Origin: Neisseriaceae bacterium
GTDB taxonomy: Bacteria; Pseudomonadota; Gammaproteobacteria; Burkholderiales; Neisseriaceae
Length of the DNA stretch: 11,003 nucleotides
Assembly: GCA_017518785.1 (NCBI GenBank)
Contig: JAFWUA010000053.1
Location: 1-11,003, forward strand
Direction: 5' to 3'
Below are positions 1 to 7,340 of the stretch, in pieces. A program made the position numbers and the translations under genes. Within the stretch, counting starts at the first letter, position 1, and each line of letters opens with the position of its first letter. The notes beneath the pieces were generated by a model. That model saw only the letters and a list, made by a program, of their open reading frames with translations, was not told the DNA's origin and made no database searches.

Positions 1-384
1 GTTTTCTACTATTGGTTGAGGATTAGATGGAATACCAGATACAGACACTCCACCATCTGATGAGGAATTAGAGCCACCACCTGTATTAGACATATCAGCA
101 GGAATTATTGATTTCTTTTGCGGAAACATATCCTCGCCAAAGATTTCACTACCATTATTAATTATGCCGTCACCATTTCTATCCCATACTAATAATCCAT
201 CATCGGATTTAACCCAACCAGTAGACGATTTAATGCCATCGCCATTATAGTCAAATTGAACCCCATTCCAACCATTAGCTTTTAGCAATTCAATTCCATC
301 GCCATCTAAATCCAATACTAATGGATCATAGATATGAAATTTGGGCGTAAAGGACAAAAAAGGTGCTAAAAATCTCTGAAAGCC
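1..384 (-). pseudogene. RTX/FrpC-like calcium-binding protein, C-terminal-side fragment lacking its 5' end
   Basis: The minus strand is open from a TAA at 387-385 to the window edge. From about position 342 it reads FHIYDPLVLDLDGDGIELL, then FDYNGDG..STGWVKSDDGLLVWDRNGDGIINNGSEIFGED, then a Ser/Gly-rich linker (SNTGGGSNSSSDGG). The DPLVLDLDGDG...GWV..DDGLLV.DRNGDG...GSE.FG pattern is typical of FrpA/FrpC-like RTX proteins and related large secreted proteins; the DxDGDG loops bind calcium. There is no ATG start: recognisable homology stops next to the terminal repeat of the palindromic element (341-368), and the residues before it (RFLAPFLSFTPK) are encoded by that repeat. The N-terminal part is not found on the other side of the element. 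It is therefore a truncated remnant or an orphan 3' cassette. The frame continues beyond position 1, so any C-terminal effector domain is unseen. Confidence 0.65.
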
Positions 385-658
385 TTATTTATATTGTCTT
401 TTCAGGTTTCAAAGGTCTTGAGTGTTAAAAACCGTTTTTGTTTATTTATTGCGATTTTTGCTTGCTGATTAAATTAGATGAGTTTTTTAGTAAAGTCAAG
501 AATGCCGAAAGGCACGGCGAAGCCGCTCTGTTCTTGACTTTACTAAGAAATTCATCACGATGTTTGTCAGCAAAAATCGGAATAAATAAATCATATCCTA
601 TTAGCAGTATTTTTTTGTAAGTTATCAAAGTAGCACCTTTTTTGTCCTTTACGCCTAA
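341..658. repeat. MITE-like palindromic element with long terminal inverted repeats
   Basis: The ends 344-368 and 631-655 are perfect 25-bp inverted repeats starting GGCGTAAAGGAC and ending AAGGTGCTA; with one mismatch they extend to 341-368 and 631-658. Inside lies a second, imperfect palindrome: 439-502 is largely complementary to 531-588 (outer parts TTTATTTATT and AATAAATAAA; inner 16-bp perfect arms 487-502 and 531-546). No transposase is encoded; the short open frames on both strands mirror each other because of the palindrome. No clear target-site duplication is visible. The size and ends fit a non-autonomous transposable element, but I do not recognise the family. Confidence 0.7.
487..546. 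other. Cruciform-forming core of the palindromic element
   Basis: Perfect 16-bp arms TTAGTAAAGTCAAGAA (487-502) and TTCTTGACTTTACTAA (531-546) enclose a 28-nt head. The head contains two small GC-rich hairpins in tandem: TGCC-GAAA-GGCA (503-514, a GNRA-type tetraloop if transcribed) and CGGC-GAA-GCCG (515-525). The GC-rich head contrasts with the AT-rich arms. Confidence 0.65.
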
Positions 659-673
659 TATCTATATAAAAAA

Positions 674-712
674 TTTCCGGCAGACTGTTTTTAAATTTAA
701 GTCTGCCGGAAA
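674..712 (-). terminator. Intrinsic terminator of fabI built from an inverted DUS-like pair
   Basis: The arms TTTCCGGCAGACT (674-686) and AGTCTGCCGGAAA (700-712) form a 13-bp stem with a 13-nt loop. On the minus strand the stem is followed by six T (668-673 on plus are all A), making a good rho-independent terminator 28 bp beyond the fabI stop codon. Each arm is one copy of the AGTCTGCCGGAA word that recurs in the window. Confidence 0.8.
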
Positions 713-739
713 ACTTTAATCAATCAAAATTAAAAGCTT

Positions 740-1528
740 TTATTCGTCAGCAGCCCCCAAAGCATTGATACTGTAACCACAGTCAACATAAGTAATTTCA
801 CCGGTGATACCAGATGCTAAATCAGATAATAAAAATGCTGCTGCATTTCCAATTTCTTCAGTAGTTACATTGCGTCCCAAAGCATTATTGTCTGCGGCGT
901 ATTTTAATAGCTTATTAAAATCAGCAATGCCTGATGCTGCAATAGTTTTCACCGGACCTGCCGAAATAGCATTACAACGAATACCAGAACGCCCCAAAGC
1001 AGATGCAGTATAACGAACCGAAGCTTCCAAAGATGCTTTTGCCAAACCCATTACATTGTAGTGAGGAATAGCACGTACCGCCCCCAAATAACTCAATGCT
1101 AATAAAGATGCTTTACGTCCTATCATCATTTCACGTGCTGCTTTGGCTAATGCAGGAAAGCTATATGCCGATACATCTTGTGAAATGCGGAAAGCTTCGC
1201 GTGAGAAATTATCCAAAAAATTTCCGTCCAAAGCTTCTTTTGGTGCAAAGGCAATAGCATGAACTAAACCGTCCAAACCGTCCCATTCTTTGCCTAATTG
1301 GACGAATAAATTATTGATGTCATCATCACTTTGCACATCACAACGCAAAACAATTTCTGAACCAAATTCTTTTGCCATCTTGCGAATGCGTTCTTCTAAT
1401 TTATCGACAACATAAGTAAAAGCCAATTCTGCCCCTTGTGCATGACAAGCTTTGGCAATTCCATACGCAATCGAGCGTTCAGAAATCATGCCTGTAATCA
1501 GTATTTTCTTACCTTGTAGAAAAGCCAT
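740..1528 (-). CDS. fabI: Enoyl-[acyl-carrier-protein] reductase (NADH), FabI
   Basis: FabI catalyses the last step of each elongation cycle in type II fatty acid synthesis, reducing trans-2-enoyl-ACP with NADH in the cytoplasm. The 262-residue protein has the expected length and is a short-chain dehydrogenase-like Rossmann fold. Visible motifs are the N-terminal nucleotide loop GMISERSIAYGIA (13-25), CDVQSDDD (63-70), HAIAFAPK (90-97), Tyr147 in SYLG, and the catalytic Tyr157-x6-Lys164 pair (YNVMGLAK). ISAGPVKTIAASGI is the usual FabI substrate-loop signature. Residue 93 is Ala; in E. coli this position is Gly93, a known triclosan-resistance site, but I draw no resistance conclusion. An AAGGA lies 11 nt before the ATG. 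The gene is bounded by a hairpin from pilU and its own DUS-pair terminator, so it is probably monocistronic. Confidence 0.96.
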   Translation of the reverse strand: MAFLQGKKILITGMISERSIAYGIAKACHAQGAELAFTYVVDKLEERIRKMAKEFGSEIVLRCDVQSDDDINNLFVQLGKEWDGLDGLVHAIAFAPKEALDGNFLDNFSREAFRISQDVSAYSFPALAKAAREMMIGRKASLLALSYLGAVRAIPHYNVMGLAKASLEASVRYTASALGRSGIRCNAISAGPVKTIAASGIADFNKLLKYAADNNALGRNVTTEEIGNAAAFLLSDLASGITGEITYVDCGYSINALGAADE

Positions 1529-1592
1529 ATTTGTCTTTATCCTTAAAACTTGATATGAATGAAAAATTAAAGGGTGTCATTTTAAAACAATT

Positions 1593-1627
1593 TTGGACTG
1601 TATAGAAAGAGTTTCTATACAGTCCAA
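1593..1627 (-). terminator. Perfect hairpin after pilU, probable terminator
   Basis: TTGGACTGTATAGAAA (1593-1608) and TTTCTATACAGTCCAA (1612-1627) are perfect 16-bp arms with a 3-nt loop, 12 bp after the pilU stop. On the minus strand the hairpin is followed by an AT-rich AATTGTTTTAAAA rather than a clean T run, so termination strength is uncertain. It may also separate pilTU transcription from fabI. Confidence 0.6.
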
Positions 1628-1638
1628 TAGATTGAAAT

Positions 1639-2904
1639 TTACATCAAATCCATATTTTGAATACGCTTATTACGAGCATCAGCCTGCAAGCCTTCTTCGT
1701 AAAGTTTGATTTGCAGACGCAAGTTATTAGCCGAATTAGCATTCATAATGGCTTCATCATAGCTGATGACATCTTCTTTGTATAATTCAAACAAGTGCTC
1801 ATCAAAGGTTTGCATACCCTCATCATCAGAACGCTCCATAATGTCTTTAATGCCAGCAATATCACCTTTCATAATTAAGTCAGCCACCGCAGGAGTGTTT
1901 AACATCACTTCCATAGCACACACACGACCAGAACCGTCTTTACGGCGAATTAAACGTTGCGACACAATCGCTGCCAAGTCCATAGATAAATCCATAAAGA
2001 TTTGAGCATGACGCATTTCATCGTAGAAGTTAATAGCACGTTCAATAGCTTGATTAGAGTTGGTAGCGTGCAAGGTACACATACACAAGTGCCCTGTTTG
2101 TGATAATTCCATCGCATGACTCATCGCCGTTTGATCACGTACTTCACCAACAATCACCACATCTGGTGCTTCACGCATCGCACTCTTCAAAGCTTCGTGC
2201 CAGTTTGCGGTGTCAATACCAATTTCACGTTGAGTAACAATCGATTTTTTATGACGATGCACAAACTCAATTGGATCCTCAATGGTAATAATATGACCCG
2301 ATTGACGAGAATTACGATAATCCACCATCGCAGCCAAAGAAGTTGATTTACCAGAACCAGTTGCACCCACCACAATAATCAAACCACGACGTTTCATTGC
2401 CAATGTTTTTAACACTTGTGGCAATTCCAATTCGTCCAAAGTGGCAATTTCCGTACTAATAGTACGCATTACCAAACCTACACGACCTTGTTCATGATAG
2501 GCATTTACACGAAAACGTACTGCGTCATTAGCACGATGTGAGTAGTTTAATTCCAAATCTTTTTCAAACTGATGAATCATGCGTTCAGACATGGTTGAAT
2601 AAACAATGTCGCGTGCATTTTCTTGTGAAAAAGCTTTATCAGAAATAGGAATCAATGTACCGTTGATTTTCACCGCAGGTGGGAACTCCGGTGCAATAAA
2701 AATATCTGATGCACCATTTTCAGCTGCATATTTCATGATTTTGTATAAGGTCTGATACGCTCTTTGCAAATGAGGGTTACCCTTACAAATAGAACCTGCA
2801 TTACGCAAGGTTTCATCGGTAAAATCAGTTATCATCTGCTGTGTAGTAGCAGAATTTAACTGAACTTTTTGCATGGATACGTCAACGACACTTTCTTTCT
2901 TCAT
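1639..2904 (-). CDS. pilU: Type IV pilus retraction ATPase, PilU
   Basis: PilU is a PilT paralogue that acts with PilT at the inner-membrane base of the type IV pilus to drive retraction, twitching and DNA uptake. The 421-residue protein has an N-terminal PAS-like domain (about 50-155) and a C-terminal RecA-like ATPase core: Walker A GATGSGKST (180-188), Asp box IITIEDPIEF (205-214), Walker B PDVVIVGEVRD (247-257, with Glu254) and His box TGHLCMCTLHATN (270-282). It has an N-terminal extension of about 45 residues relative to PilT, and a C-terminal tail ending QNMDLM. This start is supported by GGGAG 7 nt upstream; Met11 is less likely. It lies 24 bp downstream of pilT on the same strand, so co-transcription is likely. 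Assignment as PilU rather than a second PilT rests on the second position behind pilT, the extension, and GATGSGKS in place of GPTGSGKS. Confidence 0.93.
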   Translation of the reverse strand: MKKESVVDVSMQKVQLNSATTQQMITDFTDETLRNAGSICKGNPHLQRAYQTLYKIMKYAAENGASDIFIAPEFPPAVKINGTLIPISDKAFSQENARDIVYSTMSERMIHQFEKDLELNYSHRANDAVRFRVNAYHEQGRVGLVMRTISTEIATLDELELPQVLKTLAMKRRGLIIVVGATGSGKSTSLAAMVDYRNSRQSGHIITIEDPIEFVHRHKKSIVTQREIGIDTANWHEALKSAMREAPDVVIVGEVRDQTAMSHAMELSQTGHLCMCTLHATNSNQAIERAINFYDEMRHAQIFMDLSMDLAAIVSQRLIRRKDGSGRVCAMEVMLNTPAVADLIMKGDIAGIKDIMERSDDEGMQTFDEHLFELYKEDVISYDEAIMNANSANNLRLQIKLYEEGLQADARNKRIQNMDLM

Positions 2905-2928
2905 GTCTAATCTCCCTATTTAGATAAA

Positions 2929-3969
2929 TTAACCAATATTTTGTGCATTAGATGCTTTAGTACGTGCTGTTTGAACATCAATTAAGCCACGTTTTACCAA
3001 AGCATTTAATGCTTGATCCAAAGTCTGCATGCCGTATGCCTGACCAGTTTTAATCATAGAACCCATTTGTGAAATTTTATTTTCACGAATTAAGTTACGA
3101 ATAGCAGGAGTAGAAATCATGATTTCAAACGCCGCACAACGTCCCATCTGGTCTTTACGTTTTAACAAGGTTTGAGAAATTACCGCACGCAAAGATTCTG
3201 ACAACATGGTACGAATCATATCTTTTTCACCGGCTGGGAATACATCCACCACCCGATCAACTGTTTTAGCAGCACCAGTGGTGTGCAAGGTACCAAATAC
3301 CAAGTGACCGGTTTCAGCTGCGGTTAATGCCAAACGAATGGTTTCAATATCCCGCATTTCCCCCACCAGAATCACATCAGGGTCTTCACGTAAGGCTGAA
3401 CGTAGAGCATTTTCGAAACTATGGGTGTGTTCATGCAATTCACGTTGGTTAATCAGAGCTTTTTTAGGTTGATGTACAAACTCGATTGGGTCTTCAATAG
3501 TCAAAACGTGGCACGGATTTACATCATTGATATAATCGATCATTGCTGCTAATGTGGTAGATTTACCAGAACCGGTTGGTCCTGTAACTAACACTAAACC
3601 ACGTGGTGCTTGGCAAATATCCTTAAATACATTGGGCGTATCCAACTGTGCCAAAGTTAGAACTTCGGTAGGAATAGTACGAAACACCGCCGCAGGACCA
3701 CGATTGATATTAAACGCATTCACCCGGAAACGTGCTACATTTGGCAATTCAAATGAAAAGTCAGTTTCCAAGTTTTGTTGATACAGTTTACGTTGAGTAT
3801 CATTCATAATATCGGTAATCATACCGAAGGTATCTTCGGAAGTAGTTGCTGGCAAGTTAATGCGACGCATTTCACCATGAACACGAATCATTGGTGGAAT
3901 ACCGGTACTAATATGTAAGTCAGACGCTTTATTTTGTACTGCAAACGCCAATAGGTCAGTAATATGCAT
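2929..3969 (-). CDS. pilT: Type IV pilus twitching motility/retraction ATPase, PilT
   Basis: PilT is the hexameric ATPase that powers pilus retraction, needed in Neisseriaceae for twitching and natural transformation. The 346-residue length is typical. Key residues match the family numbering: Walker A GPTGSGKST (130-138, Lys136), Asp box VLTIEDPIEF (155-164), Walker B PDVILVGEMRD (197-207, catalytic Glu204) and His box TGHLVFGTLHTTG (220-232, His222 and His229). The C-terminal TPAIRNLIRENK contains the AIRNLIRE motif required for retraction in other species. GGGG lies 7 nt before the ATG. It is the first gene of a pilT-pilU operon and diverges from yggS, the usual neighbour of pilT in proteobacteria. 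Confidence 0.97.
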   Translation of the reverse strand: MHITDLLAFAVQNKASDLHISTGIPPMIRVHGEMRRINLPATTSEDTFGMITDIMNDTQRKLYQQNLETDFSFELPNVARFRVNAFNINRGPAAVFRTIPTEVLTLAQLDTPNVFKDICQAPRGLVLVTGPTGSGKSTTLAAMIDYINDVNPCHVLTIEDPIEFVHQPKKALINQRELHEHTHSFENALRSALREDPDVILVGEMRDIETIRLALTAAETGHLVFGTLHTTGAAKTVDRVVDVFPAGEKDMIRTMLSESLRAVISQTLLKRKDQMGRCAAFEIMISTPAIRNLIRENKISQMGSMIKTGQAYGMQTLDQALNALVKRGLIDVQTARTKASNAQNIG

Positions 3970-4024
3970 AATACAACCCCAGTTTTTTATCGATTGAAAA
4001 ATTTATAAATAAACTAATTTTGGG

Positions 4025-4055
4025 ATATTACCATGTAGCTACCTGTTATGTGCAA
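4025..4055 (-). promoter_or_regulatory. Candidate pilT promoter (extended -10)
   Basis: On the minus strand TTGCAC (4055-4050) and TAATAT (4030-4025) are separated by 19 bp, and TGG directly precedes the -10 hexamer (TGGTAATAT), an extended -10 form. It lies about 55 bp before the pilT start in the pilT-yggS divergent intergenic region. The spacer is longer than the optimum, so this is a prediction by eye only. Confidence 0.4.
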
Positions 4056-4118
4056 TATACGAGGCAATAAACTATTAAAAATCACTAAAAATTGTTTCTT
4101 TTTTATCAGGAATCCATC

Positions 4119-4799
4119 ATGAGTGACTCATTACAAAAACGTTATGACAAATTGCAAAATGCAATTCAAAATACCGTGAGTACTTTCAATAACGCCAAAC
4201 AAAACGTTAACTTAATCGCTGTAAGTAAAACATTCCCTGCAAGCGATATTAAAACACTGTATGACTTGGGACAACGCAACTTTGGTGAGAATTATATTCA
4301 AGAATGGTGTGAAAAATATCCTACTCTGCCGGAAGATATTGTTTGGCACATCATTGGAGATATTCAATCAAATAAAACTCGCATAGTCGCAGAAAATGCA
4401 GATTGGGTACATACTTTGTCTCGCATCAAAATAGCTGAACGCTTATCGCAAGCTCGTCCAGTGCATTTACCAAAACTTAATGTATGCATCGAAGTGAACA
4501 TTTCTGGTGAAACGCAAAAACACGGCATTTCCCTCGATGAAGTGATAGATTTCGCAAAATATGTGCAAAACTTACCACAACTTAATTTGCGTGGTCTAAT
4601 GTGTATTACTGCCAATGCTGATGAAATCACAGTGCGAAGTCAAATGCAAAAAATGCAAGATTTATTTAATCAGATGATTAACGAGGATTTCCTAATAGAT
4701 ACTCTTTCTATGGGAATGTCTAACGACTGGAAATTAGCAATAGAATATGGTGCAACTCATATTCGAATTGGTTCTGCACTATTTGGCTTGCGTAAATAA
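4119..4799 (+). CDS. yggS: YggS/PROSC-family pyridoxal phosphate homeostasis protein (PLPBP)
   Basis: This family binds pyridoxal 5'-phosphate without known enzymatic activity and keeps PLP and amino acid pools balanced; it is cytoplasmic. The 226-residue protein is a single alanine-racemase-like TIM-barrel domain. Visible signatures are VSKTFP with the PLP lysine at about Lys37, FGENYIQEW, WHIIGDIQSNK (usual form WHFIGxLQxNK), LRGLMCI, and the C-terminal SMGMSNDWKLAIEYGATHIRIGSALFG that holds the phosphate. The ATG at 4119 is preferred because AGGA (4108-4111) lies 7 nt upstream and the protein then starts like its relatives; an in-frame TTG at 4092 would extend it but has no ribosome site. 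It sits beside pilT as in many proteobacteria. A near-perfect DUS-like word lies inside it at 4323-4334. Confidence 0.94.
   Translation: MSDSLQKRYDKLQNAIQNTVSTFNNAKQNVNLIAVSKTFPASDIKTLYDLGQRNFGENYIQEWCEKYPTLPEDIVWHIIGDIQSNKTRIVAENADWVHTLSRIKIAERLSQARPVHLPKLNVCIEVNISGETQKHGISLDEVIDFAKYVQNLPQLNLRGLMCITANADEITVRSQMQKMQDLFNQMINEDFLIDTLSMGMSNDWKLAIEYGATHIRIGSALFGLRK
4323..4334 (+). repeat. DUS-like word inside yggS (11/12)
   Basis: ACTCTGCCGGAA matches AGTCTGCCGGAA except at position 2 and keeps the core TCTGCCGGAA. It encodes part of PTLPED in YggS. Confidence 0.5.
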
Positions 4800-4808
4800 T
4801 TAATTTAT

Positions 4809-4894
4809 AGTCTGCCGGAAAGGAAATATAATACACGCTTTGTTCATATTATAATTAGTGCTGTAGTTTTATAAACAACACGTTCCGGCAGACT
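4809..4894. repeat. Widely spaced inverted DUS-like pair between yggS and pyrD
   Basis: AGTCTGCCGGAA at 4809-4820 and its reverse complement at 4883-4894 are both exact copies. They are separated by 62 nt, unlike the 13-15 nt of the terminator-like pairs, and there is no T run after the second arm. It starts 10 bp after the yggS stop. The interior is very AT-rich and contains two TATAAT words (4827-4832 and 4850-4855) that could serve pyrD. Confidence 0.7.
4827..4855 (+). promoter_or_regulatory. Candidate -10 boxes for pyrD
   Basis: Two exact TATAAT hexamers (4827-4832 and 4850-4855) lie upstream of pyrD. I see no convincing -35 element at the proper spacing for either one, so they may simply reflect AT-rich sequence. 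Confidence 0.3.
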
Positions 4895-4922
4895 ATCAAT
4901 ATATTGATTTTGAAAGACATTT

Positions 4923-5972
4923 ATGACTTACCATCTTTTACAAAAGATTTTATTTGCTATGGACGCAGAGCGTTCTCATATTGCAGCTTTGAATGGTTTG
5001 AAATTTTTACACCGTCTGCATTTTGACCCATTTCCTACTTCTATTGTTAAGGTACCAAGTTCCCTAATGGGATTACCAATTCCCAATCCAATTGGCTTGG
5101 CTGCTGGCTTGGATAAAAATGGAGATTATATTGACGCACTATCTGCATTGGGATTTGGTTTTATCGAAATCGGCACGGTTACTCCTAAACCACAAGCCGG
5201 AAACCCTAAACCGCGCCTATTTCGTATCCCTAAACATCAAGCTATTCTAAATAGAATGGGATTTAACAATCAAGGTATAGATTATTTAGTTAATAATGTT
5301 AAAAAAGCTAAATATGATGGCATATTAGGTATCAATATTGGTAAAAATGCAACTACTCCAATCGAAAATGCAACAGATGATTATTTGTACTGTTTGGATA
5401 GAGCGTATAACTTTGCATCGTATATAACTATTAATATCTCGTCTCCCAACACCCAAAACTTACGCTCCTTGCAAGGTGAATATGAACTCAACAACTTATT
5501 GAGTAAATTAAAAAAACGTCAAAAAGAATTGTCCGAAAGATTCGAAAAATATGTACCATTAGCAGTAAAAATTGCACCAGATGTAGATGAAACCCAAATT
5601 ATCTCCATGTCAAATGCAATTCGTCAGCATGATATAGATGGGGTAATTGCTACAAATACCACCATAGATAAATCATCATTGGGAGAGCATAAATTCTCCA
5701 ATGAAAATGGAGGACTTTCCGGCAGACCTCTAATTGAAAAATCCAACACAGTTTTAAAATTACTCACAAGTCATCTTAATGATAATCAACAAAAAACAAT
5801 TCCCATTATCGGAGTTGGAGGGATTATGAATGGTAGTGATGTTGTGGAAAAATTAAACAATGGAGCACAAGCTGTACAACTTTATACAGGTCTCATCTAT
5901 CGCGGACCACAGTTGGTACCAGAAAGCATTATTGCTGCCGCACAATACCTAAACAATAAACGAACCGCTTGA
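4923..5972 (+). CDS. pyrD: Dihydroorotate dehydrogenase (quinone), class 2 PyrD
   Basis: PyrD oxidises dihydroorotate to orotate in pyrimidine synthesis, passing electrons through FMN to membrane quinones. The 349-residue protein is a class 2 enzyme: an N-terminal helical membrane-association segment (1-40, [20 protein letters not shown]) followed by the FMN-binding barrel. Motifs include [13 protein letters not shown] (55-67), [11 protein letters not shown] (81-91), NRMGFNN (110-116), GINIGKN (136-142), NISSPNT with the catalytic Ser174 (171-177), VKIAPD (215-220), IATNTT (242-247), GGLSGRPL (263-270) and PIIGVGGI. The start aligns with known PyrD proteins, although the ribosome site (GAAAG) is weak. 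It follows yggS on the same strand by 123 bp and precedes ftsZ, which has its own promoter. A DUS-like word falls in the GGLSGRPL codons. Confidence 0.97.
   Translation: MTYHLLQKILFAMDAERSHIAALNGLKFLHRLHFDPFPTSIVKVPSSLMGLPIPNPIGLAAGLDKNGDYIDALSALGFGFIEIGTVTPKPQAGNPKPRLFRIPKHQAILNRMGFNNQGIDYLVNNVKKAKYDGILGINIGKNATTPIENATDDYLYCLDRAYNFASYITINISSPNTQNLRSLQGEYELNNLLSKLKKRQKELSERFEKYVPLAVKIAPDVDETQIISMSNAIRQHDIDGVIATNTTIDKSSLGEHKFSNENGGLSGRPLIEKSNTVLKLLTSHLNDNQQKTIPIIGVGGIMNGSDVVEKLNNGAQAVQLYTGLIYRGPQLVPESIIAAAQYLNNKRTA
5717..5728 (-). repeat. DUS-like word inside pyrD (11/12)
   Basis: On the minus strand the word is GGTCTGCCGGAA, differing from the consensus only at position 1. It spans codons Leu265-Pro269 of the conserved SGRP motif, so the protein tolerates this word in that frame. 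Confidence 0.55.
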
Positions 5973-5999
5973 TACACTGCAAAAAGTAACACTTTTATT

Positions 6000-6028
6000 T
6001 TCACTATCTTGATTGATAAGTGTATAAT
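6000..6028 (+). promoter_or_regulatory. Predicted sigma70-type promoter of ftsZ
   Basis: TTCACT (6000-6005) and a perfect TATAAT (6023-6028) are separated by 17 bp, about 54 bp before the ftsZ start codon. This implies that ftsZ is transcribed independently of pyrD, at least in part. Confidence 0.65.
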
Positions 6029-6081
6029 GGCAAATTCTTTCATTTTTAAAGATAAATATCCCGATGAGGAGCATAGAAAAT

Positions 6082-7287
6082 ATGGCTGAATTAGTTTTCA
6101 ACACAGACACGGCAACCGATAATAAACCGGTACAACAAGCGGTAATCAAAGTAATCGGTGTAGGCGGTGGTGGCTGTAACGCCATCAATAATATGATTGA
6201 TAGTTCCCTTTCGGGTGTAGAGTTCATCAGTGCTAATACTGATGCACTTTCTTTGAGTATGAACAAAGCTGCCAATTGTCTGCAATTAGGTGCAAAACTT
6301 ACACGTGGTTTAGGTGCAGGAGCTAATCCTGAAACCGGACGCAAAGCGGCAGAAGAAGCACATGAAGCTATTGCAAACGCATTAACTGGTGCAAACATGG
6401 TATTTATCACCACCGGCATGGGGGGGGGGACTGGCACTGGTGCTGCACCAGTAATTGCAGAAATTGCTAAAAAAATGGGCATTCTAACTGTGGCAGTGGT
6501 AACACGTCCGTTCTCTCATGAAGGCAAACGTATTCGCGTTGCCCAAGAGGGTTTGGAAATTCTAAAAGATCATGTAGATTCACTTATCGTCATTCCCAAT
6601 GATAAGTTGTTAACCGTTTTGGGTGATGATGTAACTTTGCGTGATGCTTTCAAAGCAGCTGATGATGTATTGTGTTCTGCCGTAACAGGCATTGCCGAAA
6701 TCGTAACTTGTCCTGGTTTGATTAATTTGGACTTTGCAGATGTGCAAACTGTTATGGGTATTACCGGCGTTGCCATGATGGGTTCGGCTATGGCAAGTGG
6801 CGAAGATAGGGCACGTCATGCAACTGAGCAAGCAATTTCCAGCCCATTATTAGATGACATTAGTTTGGACGGTGCACGTGGCGTTTTAGTGAATATCACC
6901 ACTGCACCTGGTTGCTTGAAAATGTCGGAATACCGAGAAGTTATGAGTATTATCAGCAAATACGCCGACAACGATGCAGAGCTTAAATTCGGTACCGCAG
7001 AAGATGCAACTATGGACGCAAACACTATCCGCGTAACCCTTGTTGCTACTGGATTACAAGAAAGTTCTCAACGTAACAACAATCTTGCTGGAATTATTCG
7101 CCGCAACAATCCAATAGAACATCTATCCAACAATCCTAACAATAATATGGGCTTTAATATTGACAGTGTAGCTCAATCAGGACGTTCTGGACGTGCACGT
7201 GGTGCATTAACAGCAGAAAGTTTCCGCGATCAAGCAACTTTGGATAGTTTTGAAATTCCTACTGCCATTCGCCGACAAATAGATTAA
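6082..7287 (+). CDS. ftsZ: Cell division protein FtsZ
   Basis: FtsZ is the tubulin-like GTPase that forms the division ring at mid-cell. The start at 6082 gives 401 residues and is supported by AGGAG (6067-6071); the in-frame ATG at 6064 lacks a ribosome site. The GTPase domain shows [13 protein letters not shown] (26-38), the tubulin signature [10 protein letters not shown] (111-120), [10 protein letters not shown] (141-150) and the T7 loop NLDFADVQ with catalytic acidic residues (215-222). A variable Asn-rich linker (about 330-385) leads to the C-terminal peptide [13 protein letters not shown], which in other species binds FtsA and ZipA-type partners. The three glycine codons of the signature are all GGG and follow ATG, making a run of ten G (6420-6429). 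ftsA and the other dcw genes are not adjacent: pyrD is upstream and a structured RNA downstream. Confidence 0.97.
   Translation: MAELVFNTDTATDNKPVQQAVIKVIGVGGGGCNAINNMIDSSLSGVEFISANTDALSLSMNKAANCLQLGAKLTRGLGAGANPETGRKAAEEAHEAIANALTGANMVFITTGMGGGTGTGAAPVIAEIAKKMGILTVAVVTRPFSHEGKRIRVAQEGLEILKDHVDSLIVIPNDKLLTVLGDDVTLRDAFKAADDVLCSAVTGIAEIVTCPGLINLDFADVQTVMGITGVAMMGSAMASGEDRARHATEQAISSPLLDDISLDGARGVLVNITTAPGCLKMSEYREVMSIISKYADNDAELKFGTAEDATMDANTIRVTLVATGLQESSQRNNNLAGIIRRNNPIEHLSNNPNNNMGFNIDSVAQSGRSGRARGALTAESFRDQATLDSFEIPTAIRRQID
6420..6429 (+). repeat. Homopolymeric tract of ten G inside ftsZ
   Basis: The ATG of Met113 followed by three GGG codons gives G10 within the codons of the GTP-binding signature MGGGTGTG. 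The frame is intact in this sequence. Tracts of this length slip during replication in Neisseria phase-variable genes, which makes one in an essential gene unexpected. Confidence 0.85.
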
Positions 7288-7340
7288 ATTACGTTTAGTT
7301 TCAATAAATTATAAAAAATTTTACTTTATTTGGAACTTTT

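Noticed and set aside
355..357. TTG in the terminal repeat as a start for the RTX-like fragment
   Set aside because: It has no ribosome site, and the protein would begin directly at a mid-protein calcium-binding module.
438..628. Two opposite ~60-residue open frames in the palindromic element
   Set aside because: They overlap almost completely on opposite strands and share residues only because the DNA is palindromic; no ribosome site or family resemblance supports coding.
4092..4118. Upstream TTG start for yggS
   Set aside because: The ATG at 4119 has AGGA at 7-nt spacing and gives the expected N-terminus; the TTG has no ribosome site.
5949..6831. Minus-strand open frames opposite ftsZ
   Set aside because: FtsZ on plus is unmistakable and full length; the antisense frames have low-complexity, non-family sequence.
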